NCBI RefSeq assembly: GCF_030704535.1
Contig: NC_081818.1
Location: forward strand, 1,935,001 to 1,999,000
DNA: 64,000 nt
Reading direction: 5' to 3'
Source of the DNA: Vitis vinifera
Lineage: Eukaryota; Streptophyta; Magnoliopsida; Vitales; Vitaceae
A program made the translations under genes and the position numbers. The notes below the pieces were generated by a model. The model ran no database searches, had not been told where the DNA came from, and worked only from the letters and a program-made list of their open reading frames with translations. This document shows positions 40,092 to 51,524 of this stretch, in pieces; position 1 is the stretch's first letter; each line of letters begins with the position of its first letter.

Positions 40092-40133
40092 CTTATATAG
40101 CATTAAGAACTTTTTCCCTTATTCGATGTGGGA
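40092..40133 (-). promoter_or_regulatory. snRNA-promoter-like module (USE plus TATA) in unit A
   Basis: On the - strand TCCCACATCG (40133-40124) is followed after 24 bases by TATATAAG (about 40099-40092). The USE consensus of plant U-snRNA genes is RTCCCACATCG, and a spacing near 24 is the RNA polymerase III type. The match is by sequence and spacing only. A diverged version lies at 39837-39877. Confidence 0.4.
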
Positions 40134-41066
40134 TGTCACATAAAAAGTAATAATAAATTCTATATAAAAAGAACCTTTTTAGATATAGTACTTTTTCGGT
40201 AATCGTAGCATTTTTCCCAATTCAAAATTATAGGTATTAAATGTGCCCTCACACTTTGGTAGAAAGTGTGCTAGTTCATGGCAAGAATTACTCAGTCAAC
40301 GTAAACCAAGCCAATTGTCCACAATGATATGGAGATTATGGTGTTGGTGTGGATCCTTCTCCGTTAGGTGAGACACAAAACAAAGAAAATCAAACTTACA
40401 ACCCCACCAAACCATGGATGGAATGTGAACCTAAAAGAAACCAAACAATAACCACTCGGAAAATGATGCCACAAATGTGTGGAAAAGAGTCAAAACATGT
40501 AGCATGGTAGCCTCTAATTCAGCATCAAAAATCTAGTTTTTCTTTCTCAAATGTTGCTTTTGGTTTCTCGGTGGGAGATCACATGAGAAAGTGATGGCCA
40601 CATTTTTAAGTGGCCATCACTAAGGAATGAAGAAGAAAGAGCTATATATGGAGGGCTTTTACAATACACTATCGGTGCTTTTTCTTAACGACATAGGTTT
40701 AATAAAAAAGCAAAATCGGGATCAGCTAGTGGGTCGTGTGTGCACCACTATAGCTTTGAACCCAATAATATCAAGTGGAGAGTGAGACCATGACACTAAA
40801 AAACATGTTTTAGTATATACCAAGATTGCATTTAGAAATAATTTTGACTAAAATGCTTTTATTTATAGTACTTTTATTAGTTAGGTTTTCATTAAAAATG
40901 CTTAAAAAAAAAATCATTTGGTGTCCATTTGTACACACGTCTTAATTTTTGTTTTAAAAATTAAAATATAACGATCCACTCCCAACCATGTAGATATTGT
41001 TCGTTTTGGACCCAAAGGGTCCTTCACGGCTTTAAAACGCGTTTATAAGGTTACGAGGAGTCCATA

Positions 41067-41108
41067 CTTATATAACGCCAAGAATTTTCTCCCATATTCG
41101 ATGTGGGA
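41067..41108 (-). promoter_or_regulatory. snRNA-promoter-like module (USE plus TATA) in unit B
   Basis: Same arrangement as in unit A: TCCCACATCG at 41108-41099, 24 bases, then TATATAAG at 41074-41067, on the - strand. A fourth, degraded copy (TCTCATATCG) is at 41360-41351 with TATATAAG at 41326-41319. It may instead be the promoter part of a short LTR whose end reads TGTGACATCCCACATC. Confidence 0.4.
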
Positions 41109-41845
41109 TGTCACAAACACCCCCTCATGCAAACACAACGTCCTCATTGTGTCCCATGGGATTACAGGACCAAATAGACAAACACCCTCTACGGGGTCAA
41201 ACAAACCCCCACATCGAGGTCGGGGATCGGCTCCCAATTGTGTAGATATTATTCGCTTTGGACCCAAAGGAGCCTTCACGGCTTTAAAACGCATCTATAG
41301 GGTTACGAGGAGTCCATACTTATATAACGTCTGAAACTTTTTCCTTTATTCGATATGAGATGTGACATAAAAAGTAATAATAAATTCTATATAAAAAGAA
41401 CCTTTTTAGATATAGTACTTTTTCGGTAATCGTAGCATTTTTTCCAATTCAAAATTATAGGTATTAAATGTGTCCTCACACCTTGGTAGAGAGTGTGCTA
41501 GTTCATGGCAAGAATTACCCGGTCAACGTAAACCAAGCCAATTGTCCATAATGATACGGAGATTATGGTGTTGGCGTGGATCCTTCTCCGTTAGGTGAGA
41601 CACAAAACAAAGAAAATCAAACTTACAACCCCACCAAACCGTGGATGGAATGTGAACCTAAAAGAAACCAAACAATAACCACTCGGAAAATGAAGCCACA
41701 AAGTGTGTGGAAAAGAGACAAAACATGTAGCATGGTAGCCTCTAATTCAGCATCAAAAATCTAGTTTTTCTTTCTCAAATGTTGCTTTTGGTTTCTCGGT
41801 GGGAGATCACATGAGAAAGTGATGGCCACATTTTTAAGTGTTGGA

Positions 41846-42446
41846 CCATGTCCATCTCTCTCTCATCCTTTAATAATGTGGGGGTTGGAGGAAACTTACA
41901 CTATCACCCTCCTTAGAGGTAGGCAAAGTCCAACCAGAAGCTGTACCCCACATACAAACTTTTACATAGTTTGTTGAGATTTTAGCTGCTAAAATCTGGA
42001 TTCAGCTGCAAATCCCATGGCCCTTAAGCTTGTCAAACTGGGGTTTTGGGGCTCTGGGATTGTAACTAAACAGAAGAAAATGATGAGGCGAAGGAAAAAA
42101 TACAGTGGGGTTGGCTCTAAAACAGAAGGCAAGGTGTAAGTAAAAAGGCTTCAAAGGAAAAGACAAGTTCGAGTGGATATTAACAGTGTCTGCAGGGAGA
42201 ATTTATGGAGGGTGAGAAGAGATAAGAATGCTTCAGCGGAAGAAGTAAAGAAGGCCCAGTACAACCACAACTGCCATGTTCAGGGGTTCCTTGGAGTAGC
42301 ATTAAAGGCTCTCTCTCCTCTCAGATCTTCTTCACTACACATCCTTACCATTTCCAACCACACAAAAACTCATTATTTTCTAGAGAAAATGAAGGAAAAG
42401 AAAAAAAGAGGAGCCAGATTTATAAGCCGAAATTTGGAATGATCTT
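41846..42446 (+). promoter_or_regulatory. Formin upstream region and 5' leader
   Basis: From about 42060 the base composition becomes gene-like. The leader of the formin gene probably lies within 42150-42446. An open frame at 42173-42442 has no ATG at its head and no known domain. No clear TATA box was identified. Confidence 0.35.
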
Positions 42447-45400
42447 TTGATGATTTGGCTGAACAGCATGGGTTCTGGGTTGAAGATTCTCCACATGATC
42501 TCCATCATCATATCCATTCTCATTTCATTCCAAAGTGCCCGCATTTTGATTCCTGCTGTTTCTTCTGCTGCTGTATTGAATGCAGAAGAGAATTATTTCA
42601 ATGCTGTTGATGGCCTAAAAAGCCTGCATTTCATTGAGGACAACACCACAGATGGTAAAGAACAAATTGAAAAGGTCTCTGGTGAGGATGATAATGCAGA
42701 AAAGGAGCCTCTGATATTGGAAAAGTTCAGAGTTCTGCTTGGACTAAAGAGCTTCAAAGCCAGAAGAACCCGATATAATGGTGAACTTGAAAATTGTTCC
42801 CCATCCCCTTCTCCATCACCCTCCCTTGAAGATGAGGCTGAAGCACCGGCTCCGGTCCCTGCACCGCCTCTCCATGCACATTCCCATCCTCCCCATCACC
42901 CCAAACAGATCCCACCAGCCCACAGGGCTCACAGAGAGAGAAGAGGTAAAGGTAGAGTAAAAAAAATTATAGTAGCAGTTCTTGTATCTACTGGAGCCAC
43001 ATCTGTAATCTGTGTTCTGGGTTTCATCTGGTTCTGCCTAAAATTCAGAAAACCCAGGAAGAGATCTGCAAGAACTGTCACAATCCACGGCAAAGAGAAA
43101 GGAAGCAGAGGCAGATCAAATAATGGAACAGCAAGCAAGGTGAGCATCAATCCTGGCCTAGACCTCTTTTATCTTGACTCTATAGAATCAAGTTTAGAGC
43201 CACAAGGTACTTGCCTTAAACAAAGTTCCCAAACTCCAAACATATCAACAACAAATCAGAACTCAATTAGTCCTACATTGCTTGAGAGCGAAGGACTGGG
43301 CCACCGACAACTGAGAAAATCAGAATCTGGTCATGTTAGCTATGCGTCGGGTGAGGGAATTGTGTCGGTCCATGGGGATGCAGAGTCAGGGGATGATCAT
43401 TCCAATGGGGGTGGCTCTTCTTGTAGGAAAAAAAATGTTTCAATTGAAGCTCATTTTTCAGATGATGATGATGAATCTTTTCACTCTTTCTGTGAGTCAC
43501 ATTCATCCAATGTGAGGCTTTCGAATGCTTCAGCTGGTAGTTTTAGGGATGCAGCTGAAGTTTTCTCCCCAAATGTGTATAAGATTCAGCCTTCTCTGCC
43601 ATCTTCTTCTAACTTGCCTATTCCACCAGCAACCCCAGATCTCATTCCAGCCCCAGCTCCAAATATTGGGTCATTTCCTCCTCCCATTTCCACTAAAAAC
43701 CCGAAACAGGAAGCTTCATGTTCTTCAGAATCATGTCAGAAAGATCTCCCACCACCACCTCCACCGCCACCGCCACCACCACGGCCTCCACAGTTTTCAC
43801 CATCTCCTTCTTTTAGCACAACCCGGCTTTCATCTAAAGCTTCGTGTTCTTATACATTGGCAAATTTTTCGTCTCCTAGGAACTCAGACTCTTCTTCAGG
43901 ATCAAACCAAACCCCACAAAGGGACTTGCAGCCTCCATCTCATAAACCTCCCAATCCTCCACCACCTCCAGGAGGCATCCCTCCGCCGCCTTGCCCGCCT
44001 CCATTTCTGAGAGTAAATAGTAATTCCCTCAAAACCCCGCCGCCTCCTCCATCTCAACTCTCTCAATTTATCCCTCTGGGAAAAGATGGAGCTCCCCTGC
44101 CAAAGTTGAAGCCATTGCACTGGGACAAAGTCAGAGCTGCGCCAAACCGTTCCACAGTGTGGGACAAGCTGAGATCGAGTTCATTCGAGTAAGTTACACC
44201 CTCTTTTCTTGATCAAATGTTCCATTTCTGTCTGCTTGACCTTGAATGATGATATGAGGATGTGGAACAGACTGGATGAGAAAATGATCGAATCACTTTT
44301 CGGGTACAATCTGCAAACTACAATGAAGAATGATGAGGCAAAGAGCAAGAGCCCTTCTCCAAGCAAGCATGTTCTTGAGCCCAAGAGACTACAGAATATA
44401 ACCATACTCTCAAAAGCCTTGAATGCCACTGCTGTACAAGTATGTGATGCATTACAACAAGGTAAAACGCCTCCGAACCTCTTTAGAATCAAGGGTTTTA
44501 TTCATCTTAATTTGATTGTGGAAAATCTTCAAACAAGCAGGGGACGGTCTGTGCTTACAACAACTAGAGGCATTGGCCAAGATGGTGCCCACTGATGAAG
44601 AGGAGGCTAAGCTCTCAAGCTACAATGGAGACATCAATGAACTGGGCTCAGCAGAGAGGTTTGTTAAGGCAATGCTGGATATCCCATTTGCCTTTCTGAG
44701 GATTGAAGCCATGCTCTACAAAGAAACATTTGAAGATGAAGTGGTTCATCTCAGAAAGTCCTTCTCAATGTTAGAGGTAATCACCTTCCAACAATTTTAT
44801 CTTTTTAAGATACAAAGTTTGATATGATTCATCAAAACGGCATAAACCCAATACGGTTTTTATGGATTTGAGCAAAATTTATGTCCATTTACATAACCTG
44901 TTTAACAAATATATAATTTTTGAATCAAACTTACATAACACGAATTGATATGAAGTCACCGTTTGATAATCCCGTTGCTTATATTTGTTTTTAAATAGAT
45001 AGGTTAATTAATTCATAAATATATTTAGTTAAGACATTAATAATATAGAACCCATTTGATAACGAGTCTAGAGAGCACTTATAATTTTTTTAACATTTGC
45101 AAATTTCTACCATTCAAGGGTTAAAAATGGTATAAACTTTTTCTAACATCAGTGTCAAACACCATCATAGTCTTATACAAGACTTAATTGTAATTATTAA
45201 ATATGAGAGCTTGATTATTATATGAATTAAATGTTAAAGGACATGTTACCGGTCTATTAATTAGGTAGTATTTGACTTTTATGTTTTTAACTCGATTATT
45301 ATGACACGACTTGGACGCAAGACCTGCCACCCTGGTGTACACCATTTTTCTCTTTTCCCAGAAACAATCTCATTCTTCTGGTTTGTCAGGAGGCCTGCAA

Positions 45401-46118
45401 GGAGCTGAGGTCAAGCAGGCTCTTCCTGAAACTGCTTGAAGCTGTGCTGAAAACCGGGAACAGGATGAATGTAGGGACAATCAGAGGAGGGGCAAGAGCA
45501 TTCAAGCTGGACGCCCTTCTTAAGCTTTCTGATGTGAAAGGAACAGATGGAAAAACCACCTTACTCCACTTTGTGGTCCAAGAAATGATCCGGACAGAAG
45601 GAATCAAAGCTTCAGAGAGCATCATAGGGAAGATCAATCTGAAAACAAAGAACAAGACTGTTGAAGAAAGAGAAGAAGGGTACAGAAGAATGGGCCTAGA
45701 CCTTGTCTCAGGGCTCAGCACTGAGCTCTGCAATGTGAAGAAGACAGCCACAGTGGACATGGATGTTCTTGCAAGCTCAGTCTCAAACCTCTCGGATGGA
45801 AAGAGAAAGCTGCAGAATCTGGTAAACAATGACTTGGGTAATGACCAGAGAAGCAGAAACTTTGTGGGTTCCATGAAATCATTTCTGGGTCATGCAGAAA
45901 AGAATCTGAAGGAGTTGCAGGAAGATGAAAATAGAGTCCTGTTACAAGTTAGAGAAATCACAGAGTATTTCCATGGAGATGTGAGCAAGGATGAAGCTAA
46001 TCCACTTAGGATTTTTGTGATTGTCAGAGACTTTCTGGGTATGCTGGACCATATCTGTAAAGAGCTTAGAAGCGCCAAAATCCCAAGATCTCCAAATCCT
46101 CTGTCCCCATTCAGATAG
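42447..46118 (+). CDS. FH11: Class I formin-like protein (FH11-like)
   Basis: Four phase-consistent exons, 42447-44188, 44271-44461, 44541-44776 and 45390-46118, encode 965 aa. Class I formins are plant plasma-membrane or endomembrane proteins that nucleate and elongate actin filaments. Visible order: hydrophobic N-terminus ending around residue 40 (signal peptide); luminal or wall-facing part with SPSPSPSP and a His/Pro stretch (about 115-165); basic stop; membrane segment [20 protein letters not shown] (about 175-198); a Ser-rich cytosolic linker; FH1 with poly-Pro runs (about 430-550); FH2 starting at [11 protein letters not shown] (about 555) with [44 protein letters not shown] and [11 protein letters not shown]. 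The FH2 domain is complete to the usual C-terminus. An ATG at 42468 is an alternative start. FH11 is suggested by likely synteny with Arabidopsis At3g05470 rather than by a tree. Intron 3 (613 bp) is AT-rich and empty. Confidence 0.92.
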
Positions 46119-47460
46119 ATTTTTTTTTTTTTTTAATAATAATTTTAGATTTCTGGGCATGTTCATAAGAAACCATCAGAGATCTGTGATAACTTCTTTT
46201 TTTTCTGAAATTGTGTAGAATTTTTGGAATGTGTAGAGTGGATTTCTTGAATCAAGGATTTGTAATAACAATCAGGTGTAACATCTTTAATTGGCCTTTT
46301 TAATAATCCGAACTTTTCACTTGCTAAGTGCGGCAATATACAAATATGACTGTGATAAAAGATTTTGATATGACTCCAAAAATGCCAAAATTATTAATTT
46401 TCATGAATAGTATTTAGTTACAATTAATTGACTACAAAAAATAATGGTATTTTCCATGTGGGAATTTTTATTAATTTAACATTATTTTTATTTACTCTTC
46501 ACAACTTAAACTTTTTTGTCAAATTAATAGATCTTGGTAACTATTTTCGAAAATAATTTTTTATTATCCAAAACAAAAAACCAAGAAAACATATTTGATA
46601 ATAAATAACTATTTTTATTTTTATTCTTAAAAATAGAAATTTGTGCACTTTTAGAAAACGACTTTTAGTTATTTTTTTTATTGTTTTTACTTAATTTTTT
46701 GTTGATTGTTTTAAGAAATAATTTTACAAACATATGATTAAAAATAAAATAATAAATATAAAATTTATTTTAAAAATATTTAAAATAAATTAAAAACATT
46801 TTGGGTTTTAAAACATAATTTTTTTTTTTACAAAATATCATAAAACAGTTTTTAAAAACAGTTTTTTAAAATTATTTTTGAAAATAGTTACTAACTTAGA
46901 ATCCATTTTTAAAAAAATTATTTAATATTTGGATATAAATTAAAAATATGTTTTGATAATTAGTAATGTATTATATAATAAAAACGTAATTTTTAAGTTA
47001 CATACAAGAATACTTCACAAGACTTTCTAAAATTTTAAAAAATTCATCAAACGTGAAAGCATTTCCAAGTATTACAACTCAACAAATTCTTAGTATGTTT
47101 GAAAATTCAAAATTTCAAGTACATGTATAGGATTTAAAAAAATTAGATAATTCAAAAAAATATTTCCAAATAAACTAATTAAGAAAAAATCAATTGAAAT
47201 TTTTTTTTATCTTTTAAAGAGACGATGCCAATTTAAATATTGAAATTACTTTTTAAAATTCAAATAAAGTTATCTTTTCAAAAAAAAAAAATTTTTGATT
47301 GAGAATATTTTGATAAATATTAAAAAAAAAAACCTTATTTTTTCCTAATTTTTAAGACATTTAAATTAAATTTTTATTATTGGATATTTTTAATAGGTCG
47401 AAAATTTTAATATAAGTGTTACTTTAATTTTATAGGTAGAAAACATTTTTCTAATATCAT
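46119..47460. other. Spacer between formin and BiP genes
   Basis: The formin 3' UTR probably occupies the first 150-200 bases (it continues to about 46270). The rest is AT-rich with no coding frame. Confidence 0.4.
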
Positions 47461-47511
47461 AATACTAAATACGAATACGTACATAGTGGGTTGAACTGGA
47501 ATCATTTATGG

Positions 47512-47781
47512 AAACGACGTCGTGTGAGTCCATGCATGTCATGCCACCAACAGCCACCCCTTCAGTTTTTCTCCAAATCCCTAAAATAACCTTTCGAACA
47601 CGAGTCAAGAACCTTCAGGAGATACCCAGTACAATCATTCTGCCACCGTGGCAAGTTCCCATTGGTTGCCTCACGTGGAGAGAACCTAGAGGCGCAAACA
47701 GCAGAGCAACCGCTAGGACACGTGGCGAAATGTGATTGCTTGGAATACTCTAGCGTGTACTCACCCACAAACTATATAAAT
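47512..47781 (+). promoter_or_regulatory. BiP promoter: ACGT elements, CCAAT box and TATA box
   Basis: AAACGACGTCGT at 47512-47523, a CCATTGG (inverted CCAAT) near 47658, TCACGTGG near 47671 and ACACGTGGC near 47718 all precede a TATA box (CTATATAAAT, about 47772-47781). The start codon is 65 bases further on. The ATTGG followed eight bases later by CGTGG resembles the parts of an ER stress response element (CCAAT plus CCACG) in a non-standard arrangement. This would suit induction by the unfolded-protein response through bZIP factors. The roles are inferred from family knowledge. Confidence 0.6.
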
Positions 47782-47845
47782 ACACCTCTCAGCGGCGTGG
47801 TCGCTTAATAGAAAGACACAGAAAAAGCTCTCAGACACAGGAACT

Positions 47846-50800
47846 ATGGCGGTGAAGAACAGGGCGGTGATGATTTTGCAACTGTTTGTTTTGGGTAAGG
47901 AAAATTTTGAGCTCTTGTTAATGGGTGTGTTTGGTTGCTGAGAAAAATGGAATGTTTAAGAGTTTTCATTGTTTGGAGGTGAAGAAAAATGAACTTCTTT
48001 ACTCTTACCTAATTTGAAATTTTCTTATATTTTTTGCTTACTTTTCATGGTGAAGAGATAGATGCATAGTTTAGGGATTTGATTTGTTGTTGCGTTTTAT
48101 GAATCGGGTGTCTTTGTTTGTCCAGAACCTATCCTTTTTTTTTCTTTCTAGTTTGTTTTGGTTTCTGTTGCTCCCTTCGATATCTGACAAAATCTGGGGA
48201 AAAGGAAGTTAAAATTCAAATGGGATCAGGAAGTTTTTGAATGGGTTTTTGTTTGGGATTCAAGAAAACGGAATATTCGTTGTGTTGAGCTTAACATACA
48301 AGCTGACCAGCTGACATGAGCTCTCTCCTAGTATTTTTCCCTTGCTTTTCCTGGCTACCAAACAGAGAGTTGTGAACTTTTATTTTACTTCAAGAAAGAA
48401 TACGGATGCTTCTCATTTAATTTGCTTTCATGTGCTCTATTTCCTCGCTAACAAAATATTGGAAAACAAAGTACAAGAAGATTTTGAATAGCTTTCTCAT
48501 TAGAGAAAATCTAATAGAGTTACTTTGCTTGATTGGGGTTTCAAATTTTGAGCTTTTGATTTGCAGATAATCCTTGAAACCTTGTCTAATAAATTTACAT
48601 TCTGCAGAATTTCTTTTTGGAACAGCATTAGCTGCTGAAAATTCACAGAAGCTTGGGACAGTTATCGGTATCGATCTCGGAACTACTTATTCTTGCGTGG
48701 GTGTGTATCGGAACGGTCACGTAGAGATTATAGCGAACGATCAAGGCAACAGAATCACCCCATCATGGGTTTCATTCACTAACACCGAGCGTTTGATTGG
48801 AGAAGCCGCGAAAAATCAAGCCGCTCTCAATCCAGAACGCACCATCTTTGATGTTAAGCGGCTTATAGGAAGAAAGTAAGTGAATTTCAATTCATTTCCA
48901 TTGAAATTAGTCGCGGGTTTGATGCTTTGGATTGTGATTTGTAATGGGTTTTGCTTGGATTTTCCTGTAAAGGTTTGATGATCCGGAGGTTCAGAGAGAT
49001 ATAAAGTTCTTGCCTTATAAGGTAGTGAACAAAGAAGGGAAGCCATATATACAAGTGACGATCAGAGATGGTGAGATTAAAGTATTTAGCCCTGAGGAGA
49101 TCAGTGCTATGATACTGGGGAAAATGAAGGAGACAGCAGAGGCATATCTGGGAAAGAAAATCAAAGATGCTGTCGTCACTGTTCCAGGTAGAATTTCTTT
49201 TACATTACAGGTCTTGTTTCTTAGGCAGAGAAAAAAGTTTCTTATCCTATGTATATATAGACTTTTCTGAATGATGTAGATATATTTTAAAGTCATAAGA
49301 GTCCATTGAGCTATGAGCGACACTATATAAGTATAAGATCATGTCAATCACGTAAACGTGTTTTAAAGGTGTAAAAGGCCATTGGGCTCGGACAACATCT
49401 ACACAGTTGGGGAGTGGGTTTTGTGCATGTGATATCCTAGATCAGATAGGAGTAAAAAGAAATTCTTCCCATGTATATGCATAAACTCTTTCTAATCGTA
49501 TGGGTTTTAAAGTTGTGAACCTATTGGGCTTGGTATATAAGCTTTTTTGAACCATGTAGGTGTGTTTTACAACTGTTAGAACTCATTGGGCTTTGAGTGA
49601 GCAATATCTATATGGTTGGGAAGCGGGTTGTTGCAGTGTGAATCTTGGGTCTAATGGGTTTTCTTTTTGTTGCTTGAAGCTTATTTCAATGATGCACAGA
49701 GGCAGGCAACCAAGGATGCAGGCATCATCGCTGGGCTCAATGTGGCTCGGATAATAAACGAACCGACCGCTGCAGCTATTGCTTATGGGCTAGACAAGAA
49801 AGCAGAGAAGAATATTCTGGTCTATGATCTTGGTGGTGGTACGTTTGATGTTAGCATCTTGGCTATTGATAATGGTGTTTTCGAGGTTCTTGCTACCAGT
49901 GGGGACACCCACTTGGGAGGAGAAGACTTTGATCACAGAGTGATGGACTATTTCATTAAGCTGATTAAGAAGAAATACGACAAAGATATCAGCAAAGATA
50001 ACAAGGCCCTTGGAAAGCTCCGTAGGGAATGTGAGAGGGCGAAGCGAGCACTGAGCAGCCAGCATCAAGTTCGGGTTGAGATTGAGTCCCTTTTTGATGG
50101 TATCGACTTCTCAGAGCCATTAACAAGGGCAAGGTTCGAAGAGCTGAATATGGACTTGTTTAAGAAGACAATGGGGCCTGTGAAGAAGGCTTTGGAGGAT
50201 GCTGGCCTGAAAAAGACCGATATCAATGAAATTGTGCTTGTTGGAGGGAGTACTCGCATTCCCAAGATCCAACAGATGTTGAAGGAAATGTTTGATGGAA
50301 AAGAGCCATGTAAGGGAGTCAACCCAGATGAGGCTGTAGCCTATGGGGCTGCAGTCCAGGGAGGAATTCTGAGCGGTGAAGGAGGGGAAGAAACTGGAGG
50401 TATTGATTCAGTTCTCATTTCCACTACAATTGGGGTCATTTCTCATAGATTTGATCACTCACAGGAGAGTAATCTATCAATCAATCTGTTTTTGCAGGCA
50501 TACTTCTGCTAGATGTTGCTCCCCTCAGTCTGGGAATCGAAACAGTTGGTGGGGTGATGACAAAACTGATTCCCAGGAACACCGTTATCCCCACCAAGAA
50601 ATCTCAGATTTTCACTACCTACCAGGATCAGCAACCCACAGTATCAATCAAGGTACATACCATACATTAATTTCTATAGATTTTTAGCTTTCCCTTCTTG
50701 TTGATCATACAGAAAACAACATTCCTTTCATATATTCCGGGTGATCTTCAGGTCTATGAAGGTGAAAGAAGCTTGACAAAAGACTGTCGTGAGCTGGGGA

Positions 50801-51385
50801 GGTTCGAGCTCTCTGGAATTCCACCTGCTCCAAGGTAAGATCAGGAGCCAGATCCCAGGTTATGTAGCTTTATCTCTTGGTGTACTCAAGATCAGTTCCT
50901 CAGTGATCTTTTTTTTTTTCTGCAGGGGAGTGCCCCAGATCGAGGTCACCTTCGAGGTGGACGCCAATGGCATACTACACGTCCGGGCGGAGGACAAGGC
51001 GGCCAAGAAGTCACAGTCCATTACCATCACCAACGACAAGGGGCGGCTCAGCCAGGAAGAGATTGACAGGATGGTAAAGGAGGCAGAGGAGTTTGCAGAA
51101 GAGGATAGGCAGGTGAAGGAGAGGATTGACGCCAGAAACAAACTGGAAACATACTTATACAGCATGAGGGCCACCATCAACGACAGAGACAAGCTTGCAG
51201 ACAAGATTGATTCAGAGGACAAGGAGAAGATTGAGGCCGCATTGAAGGAGGCGCTGGACTGGCTGGACGATAACCAAAACGCAGACAAAGATGAATATAA
51301 TGAGAAATTGAGAGGAGTTGAGGCAGTATGTAATCCAGTTATAAAGCAGGTTTATGAGGAGTGGTGGGGCTTCTTCCAGTTCTGA
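47846..51385 (+). CDS. BIP: ER-luminal HSP70 (BiP), C-terminus altered by frameshift
   Basis: Seven phase-consistent exons: 47846-47894, 48608-48875, 48973-49187, 49680-50399, 50498-50652, 50752-50834 and 50926-51385, giving 649 aa. BiP is the ATP-driven chaperone of the ER lumen. Residues 1-28 form a signal peptide ([16 protein letters not shown]...GTALAAEN). The ATPase domain shows [36 protein letters not shown] and [12 protein letters not shown]. The substrate domain shows [26 protein letters not shown] and a helical lid. [14 protein letters not shown] is shared with Arabidopsis BiP3, hinting at a stress-type paralogue. The oddity is at the end: the open frame finishes in EEWWGFFQF at 51385. 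In the next frame the same DNA reads [18 protein letters not shown] and stops at 51416, the expected acidic tail with an ER-retrieval-like end. One base too many or two too few near 51356-51361 explains it. Confidence 0.92.
49262..49645 (+). repeat. Degenerate repeat inside BiP intron 3
   Basis: Two or more diverged copies of a motif with the order AAACGTGTTTTAAAGGTG, CCATTGGGCT, ACATCTACACAGTTGGGGAG (49355-49423; weaker at 49264-49300, 49495-49540 and 49556-49640). The order and words are those of the short repeat in the 39.4-41.8 kb duplication, read in the opposite orientation. So an old member of that family sits in this intron and enlarges it to about 490 bases. Confidence 0.6.
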
Positions 51386-51440
51386 TGGTGAAGAAGAACC
51401 CACTGATGAGTTGTAGACAATAGGACAGTTTGATTTGTTC

Positions 51441-51443
<3 letters not shown>

Positions 51444-51482
<39 letters not shown>
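51444..51482. repeat. (TA)n microsatellite in the BiP 3' UTR
   Basis: Uninterrupted TA run of 39 bases, 28 bases after the shifted-frame stop. It most likely lies in the transcript's 3' UTR, before an AATAAAT-type signal at about 51517-51523. Confidence 0.9.
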
Positions 51483-51484
<2 letters not shown>

Positions 51485-51524
51485 TTTGAGGGCTCGCTTT
51501 TTCCTTTTTCATGTCAATAAATAG

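Larger units (their letters stand above)
39393..41845. repeat. Tandem duplication, about 1.23-kb unit, two copies
   Basis: Unit A is 39393-40619 and unit B 40620-41845. Both begin at GGAATGAAGAAGAAAGAGCT and end near GTGATGGCCACATTTTTAAG. The copies are very similar by eye (mostly single-base differences), so this is a recent event compared with the duplication at 26 kb. Each unit holds two copies of a shorter repeat with the order GTAGATATT, GGACCCAAAGG, TTTAAAAC, AGTCCATACTTATATA, GATGTGGGATGTCACA. The unit has no convincing ORF. The first 430 bases (a conserved AGTGGGTCGTGTGTGCACCA) look unrelated to the inner repeat. Confidence 0.9.

Noticed and set aside
39878-41334. Small open frames inside the tandem duplication (60-83 aa)
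   Set aside because: They appear in both units and on both strands and simply follow the GC-richer repeat. They are not conserved as proteins.
47508-47735. 75-aa open frame upstream of BiP
   Set aside because: It overlaps the promoter with its G-box and CCAAT motifs and stops before the TATA box. Most likely chance in a GC-richer promoter.
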